Positions 1 to 4,966 of a DNA stretch of 9,594 bases are shown piece after piece. Positions within the stretch are counted from its first letter, which is position 1, and each line of letters opens with the position of its first letter. The notes under the pieces were generated by a model. It did not search any database. It was not told the DNA's origin and was given only the letters and a program-made list of their open reading frames with translations. The translations under genes and the position numbers were made by a program. The stretch is from Pseudomonadota bacterium (GTDB lineage: Bacteria; Pseudomonadota; Alphaproteobacteria; Sphingomonadales; Sphingomonadaceae), in assembly GCA_023457895.1 (NCBI GenBank), contig JAEXAY010000027.1, positions 1-9,594 of the forward strand, given 5' to 3'.

Positions 1-1970
1 GCACTGTAGAAGGTCACGCTTGGATCGGGTGGCGAGAAATAATCGCGGGTCGGTCGGCGACCGAGATAGTAGACACCCACCGATACGGCAGTATCTGGCA
101 AGCCGAGAGGCTCAAAAGCTATCTTGGTAAATAGGCTAGCACTGTGGCGCGGCGCTTCGGACAATTGTGTGCCAATTGGGATGCCCGTCACCGCGACATT
201 GCTGTTTGTGACCTTGGCATCAACATAGGCGTAGGTTGCCACGAGATCGATCCACGGCAGCAGCTTGCCGGTGAGTTCGGCCTCGAACCCCTTTGCGCGT
301 TGTTCCCCGATTGCAACCGAGAAATTGTCATCAACAGGGTCGGTTTCAGTCACATTCTGGCGGGTAAGATCGAATGCCGCGAGCGACAAGACCAGCCGCC
401 CCTCGCTCAACAGGTGCTGGCGGACACCAATTTCATATTGCGTGCCGCGTTCCGGCGGCAGCAAATTGCCCTGCCGGTCGGCATAGGGCTGCGGCGCGAA
501 CGATTTCGACCATGATGCAAAGACCGTCGTCCGTTCGGTCGGCTGCCAGACGAGACCAAGGCGCGGCGAGAAGGCATTTTCCTTACCAGCCGGCGAGGCA
601 CCGTTGACTGCGGGGTCATTGCTCTGGAGGCAGCCCGGCGTCTGGCAATAGAAATACTGCGCTTTGGTCATGTCGTAGCGCAGGCCCGCCAGCAGCTTCC
701 AGTGATCGCCGAGTTCGATGAAATCCTGGGCATAAATGGCATTGGTCCATGTCCGCGTCGCGCCGGGTTCGTCGAACGGCAGCGCGGGCAGCGGTGCACC
801 GTAAACCGGGTTGTTGAGATCGAGCGGCGCGTAGGGGATTTCTGGGGTAAAGCTGTAAGCAAAATCCTGATAGCTGCGCTCGTAACCGATCAATAGCTTG
901 TGACGGAACGGTCCAGTCTGCACCGTCCAGCGCAATTCGGTCTGGCTCGAAAAGTCGTAGTTGTCGCCGGTGCCATAGGAAACCGCGCGCTCTACCACAT
1001 TCGGCGTGATGAAATTGTTGCCATAAGTTGGCGCGACCGCAAGGTTGACCTCATCATACTGCTGCACATTGACGCCCTGCCGAAACGTCAGATTGGGCGC
1101 AATGTCCCACGTTGCCTCAATCCGTCCGCTATATGTGTCGCCCGTGTTGCGGTCAGCGTAATCGCCCAGCTTGAAACGGTCGGGCAGTGTAAAATACCGC
1201 GCGTAGTTGCGGTAGAGGCCCGCCTCGCGCGTCGGCTGGACGCCGTGAAAGTAAATGCCTTCCGCCAGAATCGCGACGCCGGGCAGCGGACGCCAGCGCA
1301 GCGATGGCGCGACCAACTGGCTTTCGAGGTCGGTGAAGGCGTTCAGAGGATCTTCAATGGTGACAGCAGTATTTAGCCGCCCATCAAGCGTGTCCGTCAG
1401 ACGCACATTGGCATCCACTGCGGCCCGGCCATAACCAAACTGGCCGCCGGTCAGTTCGACTTCGAGGAAATTGTCGCTTCGCGGCGTCTTGGTAACGATG
1501 TTGGCGAGTCCCGACAGCGCGCTCGACGCCCCATAGAGCACCGAGGCCGGACCTTTGATGAACTCGACCCGATCAACAACAGCCGGGTCACGGCCGGCGG
1601 CATATCCATCGACACGAAAACCATTGATTGAAACGCCGGTCGCAAAGCCTTGGAAACCCCTGATTGTGAAATCGGTCGAAAATGCCTGTGCGCCACTCGA
1701 CCGCGATTGCACGCCTGCGACATTGTCGGCGAGTTCGCGGATGTTGCGAACTTGGCGATCTTCGACGACCGCCTCTGTCACGACGCTGATGGATAGCGGC
1801 AAGTCCTCGATCTTCGCATCAATTCGCGCGCCGCCCGAGGCGACCTCGCCACGGTAGGCCGTGCCGGTAACGACAATATCCGCACTGGAATTATCATCGG
1901 CTTCCGGTGTCTGTGCGATGGCCTGAGATGAGCAACCGGCCAACATCAAAACGAGCAACTTGCGAATCAT
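1..1970 (-). CDS. TonB-dependent outer-membrane receptor, siderophore type (partial, C-terminus beyond window)
   Basis: An outer-membrane, TonB/ExbBD-energised transporter, most likely for a ferric siderophore. The frame is open from an ATG at 1970 to the window edge: 656 codons plus two bases. An AAAGGGA ribosome binding site lies just upstream. Residues 1-19 form a signal peptide with an AIA/Q cleavage site. The TonB box DIVVTG is at 31-36. The plug spans about 54-164, with DLPLSISVV, FTIRGFQ (101-107) and a stretch from IKGPASVLYG (138-147) to NIVTK (157-161). Barrel landmarks are GLRYD (429-433), FSPRLGLVW (467-475) and QRAKGFEAEL (557-566). A Cys pair (442, 447) probably sits in an extracellular loop. 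Siderophore receptors of this class usually have about 700 residues, so roughly the last strands are missing. An LAGC at 10-13 resembles a lipobox but is unusually close to the N-terminus. The iron substrate is inferred from family resemblance and the operator upstream; the exact ligand is unknown. Confidence 0.93.
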   Translation of the reverse strand, partial: MIRKLLVLMLAGCSSQAIAQTPEADDNSSADIVVTGTAYRGEVASGGARIDAKIEDLPLSISVVTEAVVEDRQVRNIRELADNVAGVQSRSSGAQAFSTDFTIRGFQGFATGVSINGFRVDGYAAGRDPAVVDRVEFIKGPASVLYGASSALSGLANIVTKTPRSDNFLEVELTGGQFGYGRAAVDANVRLTDTLDGRLNTAVTIEDPLNAFTDLESQLVAPSLRWRPLPGVAILAEGIYFHGVQPTREAGLYRNYARYFTLPDRFKLGDYADRNTGDTYSGRIEATWDIAPNLTFRQGVNVQQYDEVNLAVAPTYGNNFITPNVVERAVSYGTGDNYDFSSQTELRWTVQTGPFRHKLLIGYERSYQDFAYSFTPEIPYAPLDLNNPVYGAPLPALPFDEPGATRTWTNAIYAQDFIELGDHWKLLAGLRYDMTKAQYFYCQTPGCLQSNDPAVNGASPAGKENAFSPRLGLVWQPTERTTVFASWSKSFAPQPYADRQGNLLPPERGTQYEIGVRQHLLSEGRLVLSLAAFDLTRQNVTETDPVDDNFSVAIGEQRAKGFEAELTGKLLPWIDLVATYAYVDAKVTNSNVAVTGIPIGTQLSEAPRHSASLFTKIAFEPLGLPDTAVSVGVYYLGRRPTRDYFSPPDPSVTFYS

Positions 1971-2000
1971 TCTTAATCCCTTTCGAACGAAATAGATTTG

Positions 2001-2017
2001 TTGCGAATAAATCGCAA
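2001..2017 (-). promoter_or_regulatory. Fur-like palindromic operator upstream of the TonB receptor
   Basis: A perfect inverted repeat TTGCGA-N5-TCGCAA lies 31-47 bases upstream of the receptor start. Position and symmetry fit an operator, and TGCGA/TCGCA-type half sites resemble Fur-family boxes in alphaproteobacteria. On the minus strand its TTGCGA half could also be a -35 hexamer, with a weak TATTTC 17 bases further on. Iron control is inferred from the downstream gene; an unrelated regulator is possible. Confidence 0.5.
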
Positions 2018-2140
2018 TAGCAGAAATCGCACGCGGCTTGGATTCTAGACTCGCACCCGCCAATGCGTTTGGCGTAAGAATACCGCACGTTGCTCATCTG
2101 ACGCGTATCAGCACCTGTCCTTGATTGACGGAAATTGGTC

Positions 2141-2220
2141 GCTTGCACCGCCTTCATACCCGCAAGCAAAAAACCGGCGCGTTGCGCCTACGGTTTCCAT
2201 GAATGGAGCCTCCGTTTTTT
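2141..2220. repeat. Chain of hairpins in the divergent receptor/ssb intergenic region, with possible intrinsic terminator
   Basis: Three hairpins follow one another. GCTTGC (2141-2146) pairs with GCAAGC (2162-2167). AAACC-GGCGC (2171-2180) pairs with GCGCC (2184-2188) and GGTTT (2192-2196), with a TAC bulge. GGTTTCCA (2192-2199) can pair with TGGAGCC (2204-2210), and TCCG plus six T residues (2215-2220) follow, as in a rho-independent terminator. An A-run (2168-2173) flanks the left side, so AAAAAAC.GG and CCGTTTTTT could also pair over the whole block. No gene ends here, so a terminator would act on read-through or on an attenuated leader. I see no coding region in 1971-2295. Confidence 0.45.
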
Positions 2221-2251
2221 GGCTGGCGCGCAGGCGGCGCGCGGCCTTGTC

Positions 2252-2289
2252 ATGTCCGTCAGGACATTTCGCCTGACACGATCAGGAGA
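2252..2289 (+). promoter_or_regulatory. Possible two-state leader controlling ssb translation
   Basis: CCTGA (2272-2276) is complementary to two TCAGG copies, at 2259-2263 and 2282-2286. The second copy overlaps the ssb Shine-Dalgarno AGGAGA (2284-2289). In one state ATGTCC (2252-2257) pairs with GGACAT (2262-2267) and CCTGA closes over the ribosome binding site. In the other, GTCAGG (2258-2263) pairs with CCTGAC (2272-2277), which breaks the first stem and frees the site. The pairings are visible in the sequence; the switching is inferred. Confidence 0.4.
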
Positions 2290-2295
2290 CAGACA

Positions 2296-2634
2296 GTGCA
2301 GAACATCGTCGAATTTCACATCATCGGACGGCTCGGCAGGATCGACGCCGCCAAGAAAGTCACCCACATCTCCGTCGCCACCAATTACAACCGCCGCGAA
2401 GGCGAAACATGGAAGTCCGATCCGCAATGGCATCGCATCACCCTGTTTGGCGAATTGCGCGAGCGGCTCGAAAAAGCAACCGTTGGCGATCTTGTCCGTC
2501 TCACCGGGCGCATCGGCCAGTCGAGCTACCAAGCCGATGGCAGAACCAACTACTCGGTCGATCTCATCGCCGATGGTTTCGCGATCCTCGCCAAAGCCAA
2601 GGTCAAGACTGTCGAAGACGATATGCAGGACTGA
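2296..2634 (+). CDS. ssb: Short single-stranded DNA-binding protein (SSB/OB fold)
   Basis: A cytoplasmic SSB that would coat single-stranded DNA during replication or conjugative entry. The start is GTG 2296, which has an AGGAGA six bases upstream and gives the typical N-terminus MQNIVEFHIIGRLG; a longer in-frame ORF reaches 2203 but has no such site. The 112 residues cover one OB fold: IIGRLGRID at the first strand, THISVATNYNRR at about 25-36, WHRITLFGEL in the middle and GDLVRLTGRIG near 70-80. Chromosomal SSBs have about 150-180 residues, with a Gly/Pro-rich linker and an acidic tip ending near PF. Here the linker is absent and the tail is only VEDDMQD, as in short plasmid or phage SSBs. 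It converges on traG and shares its terminator hairpin. Association with the transfer module is inferred from position. Confidence 0.9.
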   Translation: MQNIVEFHIIGRLGRIDAAKKVTHISVATNYNRREGETWKSDPQWHRITLFGELRERLEKATVGDLVRLTGRIGQSSYQADGRTNYSVDLIADGFAILAKAKVKTVEDDMQD

Positions 2635-2640
2635 CCATCC

Positions 2641-2665
2641 AGCGGGGCGGCGTAGCCGCCCCGCT
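2641..2665. terminator. Bidirectional terminator hairpin between ssb and traG
   Basis: A perfect 11-base inverted repeat AGCGGGGCGGC / GCCGCCCCGCT with a GTA loop lies between the convergent ends of ssb (2634) and traG (2670). There is no T-run on either side, so it would be an L-shaped or Rho-assisted terminator, or an mRNA 3' end stabiliser. Its position between converging genes supports termination for both. Confidence 0.75.
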
Positions 2666-2669
2666 TCAA

Positions 2670-4187
2670 TCAGCTTTTGTCGAACAGTCCGGCAAATTCC
2701 TTGTCCGCGTAGTAGCGCAGTTTTTTCACGATCAGCGGGCTTTCACCGACGCGCATGAGCAGCAGCGTATCGGGCGCGAGTTTCATGATTTCATTAGGGT
2801 CCATGAGATTGCGGGTTGCGAGGTGCTGGGTCTTGCTCACGGATCGTTCGGGGTCTTTGACGATCACGTCCCGCTCGCTCTGTCCGCCGGTTTCGTAGGC
2901 GATGGTTTCGCGGCCCATCGTCTTTGAGAGCATATCGGCGGTATCATAGTCATTGACCCCGAATGCCTGGAGGACACCGGCGTTGGACAGGAACGTCCCG
3001 GCGTTCTTCCCATACAGGCTGCGCAACTGGTGAATGTCCTGCAAGATCGGCCAGAGTTGCAGGCCGTAACCTGCCATCAGGCCCATTGCGCGCTCGACGG
3101 GTTGCAGCCGCCCGAGCGCGGCAAATTCGTCGAGCAGGAACAGCACCGGGCGCGGCGGCTTGGCGGACGACCTCGCCATTTCGTTGATGGCTTGCGCCAC
3201 AAGCAGGCGCAGCCAGCGCGAATAGGTATCGAGCCGATCAGGGGGCAAGATCAGGAACACCGTTGCCACATTGTCCTTGAGATCGGCAAAGGTGAAATCA
3301 GATCCATTCACGACCTGGGCTATGCGCGGGCTGTCGAGAAAATGGGTGTGGCGCTGCGCGCCTGACAACACGCCCGCCGCTTCGCGGTGCGATTTGCTGA
3401 GGTAGCGATTGGCAGCGCGCGCGATCAATCCGCCCGCGCCGTCGCTCGCCTGCATCACCGTTAGCAGCGCAGTGAAATCATCGGGCGCAAGGGTGAGATA
3501 ATCCCGAACGCTGGTCAGGTTCCGGTGTGCGGCATCATCATGGTAGACGACATACAGGATGATGCCCGAGATCAGGGCTTTGGCTTCTTCGTTCCAATGC
3601 GCTTCGGTTTCATTTTCGTCGAACACCAGCGCGTCGGCGAGCGTCATGGCATCTTCGGCCAGATCGAGGCTTTCGGCATCCAGCCGGTCGAGCGGATTGT
3701 AGCGGGCCGTTGCCCGTCCCGAGATACCGAATGGATCGAGGCAATGAACCGGGCCGAACACTTCGCGCTGGCGCAGCGTCACACGGGCATTCTCACCCTT
3801 GGGATCAATACAGACGACCGACCGATTGGCGGTCAAGAGATTGGGAATGATCGAGCCGACACCCTTGCCCGAGCGCGTCGGGGCAATGGTGATAAGATGG
3901 GCAGGGCCGTCATAACGGAGCAATCGGCCAAAGGTATCGCGCCCGATCAGCAGGTCGCCCTTGTTCTTCGCCAGCGCGTTCACATCGGCGCGCGATCCGA
4001 ACTGCGCGGAGCCAAGTGTATCGTCAGGGCGGGCGAACCTGACCTTTAGGTAGATGCCCCCGATCCACGCGGCGAGGCCACCAATCAGAATCGACCAGAA
4101 TGCCGTGTGCGTCTTGGGCAGCCACCACGCGATGAGCAGCACCCCGGCGAACAGCATTAACGCGCAACCGAGGAGCCGACCTTTCAC
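2670..4187 (-). CDS. traG: Type IV coupling protein TraG/VirD4
   Basis: The inner-membrane hexameric ATPase that brings the relaxase-DNA complex to the mating channel. Two N-terminal membrane segments (about 5-23 and 31-48) precede the cytoplasmic motor. Walker A is APTRSGKGV at 102-110 (Lys108), followed by CIDPKGE. Walker B is VLFLLDE at 348-354 (Asp353, Glu354), followed by the family stretch FAALGRL. LQDIHQLRSLYG and VLQAFGVNDYDTA are also typical of TraG. At 505 residues it is near the short end for the family but has all core motifs. The start is probably GTG 4187, eight bases after GGGGAGG inside the end of traD; TTG 4190 would add one residue. It lies directly after traD in a traC-traD-traG order. 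No channel genes are in the window, so it must use a system encoded elsewhere. Confidence 0.93.
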   Translation of the reverse strand: MKGRLLGCALMLFAGVLLIAWWLPKTHTAFWSILIGGLAAWIGGIYLKVRFARPDDTLGSAQFGSRADVNALAKNKGDLLIGRDTFGRLLRYDGPAHLITIAPTRSGKGVGSIIPNLLTANRSVVCIDPKGENARVTLRQREVFGPVHCLDPFGISGRATARYNPLDRLDAESLDLAEDAMTLADALVFDENETEAHWNEEAKALISGIILYVVYHDDAAHRNLTSVRDYLTLAPDDFTALLTVMQASDGAGGLIARAANRYLSKSHREAAGVLSGAQRHTHFLDSPRIAQVVNGSDFTFADLKDNVATVFLILPPDRLDTYSRWLRLLVAQAINEMARSSAKPPRPVLFLLDEFAALGRLQPVERAMGLMAGYGLQLWPILQDIHQLRSLYGKNAGTFLSNAGVLQAFGVNDYDTADMLSKTMGRETIAYETGGQSERDVIVKDPERSVSKTQHLATRNLMDPNEIMKLAPDTLLLMRVGESPLIVKKLRYYADKEFAGLFDKS

Positions 4188-4190
4188 CAA

Positions 4191-4583
4191 TCAATCCTCC
4201 CCGCCGGGTGCATCAGCAGAAGATGCGGTTTCCGTAGCTTCCGCTTCGGCATCGAATGCCCGCTTGCCACGGCGCTTCCACAGCGCCAGCGCGTTCACGC
4301 TGTCATCGCCATTAGCGCGACCCGCAAGATCGAGCATCGCGCCATAGAGCGTGGCGCGATCATCGCCTGCGAGTTCGACCAAGCCTGATTTCTGGACGAG
4401 TCCGCCCAGTTCGATCAGATGCCTTGTCCGCTCGCGTCGCTCCACCACCCACTCCCTTGTATCGGAGCGGCGCTGGCCTGATTCAGCCCGCCGCCGCGCC
4501 GCCACGTTTCTAGCCAGCGCCTGTTCCGTCGCCTTCAGCAGCTTGATTATTTTTGCGCCCGCGCCCTCTGAGAAAGGTGGCAC
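4191..4583 (-). CDS. traD: Conjugal transfer protein TraD (Ti-plasmid type)
   Basis: A small accessory transfer protein of the Ti-plasmid TraD family, unrelated to the F-plasmid TraD ATPase. The signature RTRHLIELGGLVQKSGL lies at 52-68, after a basic helical stretch (25-55) and before LWKRRGKRAF at 101-110; the tail is acidic. The biochemical role is not well defined; position next to traC and traG suggests relaxosome or coupling function. The start is uncertain. GTG 4583 gives 130 residues but overlaps traC by 74 bases, with an AAGGAGGG lying about 14 bases upstream, which is far. GTG 4505, just after the traC stop, gives 104 residues without overlap but has a poor ribosome binding site. 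All conserved parts are kept with either start. Confidence 0.82.
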   Translation of the reverse strand: MPPFSEGAGAKIIKLLKATEQALARNVAARRRAESGQRRSDTREWVVERRERTRHLIELGGLVQKSGLVELAGDDRATLYGAMLDLAGRANGDDSVNALALWKRRGKRAFDAEAEATETASSADAPGGED

Positions 4584-4791
4584 CGTCTGCGCGCCAGCCC
4601 TCCTTTACAGACTCTCGCTTGGCTTCCATTACGCCGTGCCGGAGCATCCCGGCGATGACTTCAAGGTCAAGTGCATCGGCACCAGTCGCTACAACGAGCG
4701 CGCCAAGCTGTTCGACTTTGCGGGCTTTAATCAGCCGCGCCTTGTCGCTCAGGGCTTTTAGTTCAGCATCATAATCCCGGACTTTACGCAT
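4510..4791 (-). CDS. traC: Conjugal transfer protein TraC (Ti-plasmid type)
   Basis: A 93-residue protein of the Ti-type TraC family, a small oriT-proximal accessory probably acting with the relaxase. The N-terminal part MRKVRDYDAELKALSDKAR is a charged helix. KVEQLGALVVATGADALD at 25-42 matches the conserved core of the family, followed by LEVIAGMLRHGV. The C-terminal 25 residues are Arg/Gly/Asn-rich and lie in the zone overlapping the longest version of traD. ATG 4791 is chosen because GGAG sits seven bases upstream and the protein then begins at the conserved region; an open frame extends to 4878 but would run through the promoter region. It is first in the leftward tra operon and lies about 120 bases from the oriT candidate. 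Confidence 0.83.
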   Translation of the reverse strand: MRKVRDYDAELKALSDKARLIKARKVEQLGALVVATGADALDLEVIAGMLRHGVMEAKRESVKEGWRADGATFLRGRGRKNNQAAEGDGTGAG

Positions 4792-4808
4792 AGCGTTTCT
4801 CCGATTAC

Positions 4809-4853
4809 TTGCATTTAGAACGCAAGCGTATCTGCAAATTGCATTTCTGACAA
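4809..4853 (-). promoter_or_regulatory. Candidate traCDG promoter with embedded palindromic operator
   Basis: On the minus strand TTGTCA (4853-4848) is followed after 17 bases by TACGCT (4830-4825), a reasonable -35/-10 pair for an alphaproteobacterial promoter about 30 bases before traC. A perfect palindrome TGCAA-A-TTGCA (4833-4843) lies in the spacer. TTGCATTT occurs twice, at 4809-4816 and 4839-4846, exactly 30 bases apart, and CTTGC/GCAAG (4808-4812/4822-4826) is a further inverted repeat. This is the layout of a repressed promoter; the regulator is not in view. Confidence 0.45.
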
Positions 4854-4882
4854 CATCGTCATTCACAAAGCGAAGCAAGTCA

Positions 4883-4937
4883 CGCCAAAAATGGCGAAGA
4901 CAGTTTTGAGTGCGCGCTTATACGTTGTTGCCAACGT
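4883..4937. other. oriT: Candidate origin of transfer (oriT), MOBQ/Ti type
   Basis: GCGCGCTTATACG (4912-4924) leads into an inverted repeat ACGTTG (4922-4927) / CAACGT (4932-4937) with a TTGC loop. This reproduces the plan of Ti-plasmid and RSF1010 nic regions as I remember them: a hairpin followed on the nicked strand by TA(T)AA-N2-GCG/C. On the minus strand this reads TATAAGCGCGCACTC, which predicts a nick between 4913 and 4912. A second repeat CGCCA-AAAA-TGGCG (4883-4896) lies next to it. The site sits between divergent traC and traA, exactly where Ti plasmids carry oriT. The nick position is inference. Confidence 0.75.
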
Positions 4938-4966
4938 TGCTTGAAAGTGAGAGACTTTGCAGTGCT

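Noticed and set aside
1932..1970. Lipoprotein signal (LAGC at residues 10-13) on the TonB receptor
   Set aside because: Only 12 residues precede the Cys, with a very short hydrophobic core, while a normal AIA/Q signal peptidase site follows; receptors of this class are not usually lipoproteins.
1894..2169. Minus-strand frame covering the receptor promoter
   Set aside because: It overlaps the receptor start in another frame and would run through the Fur-like palindrome; no ribosome binding site or family resemblance.
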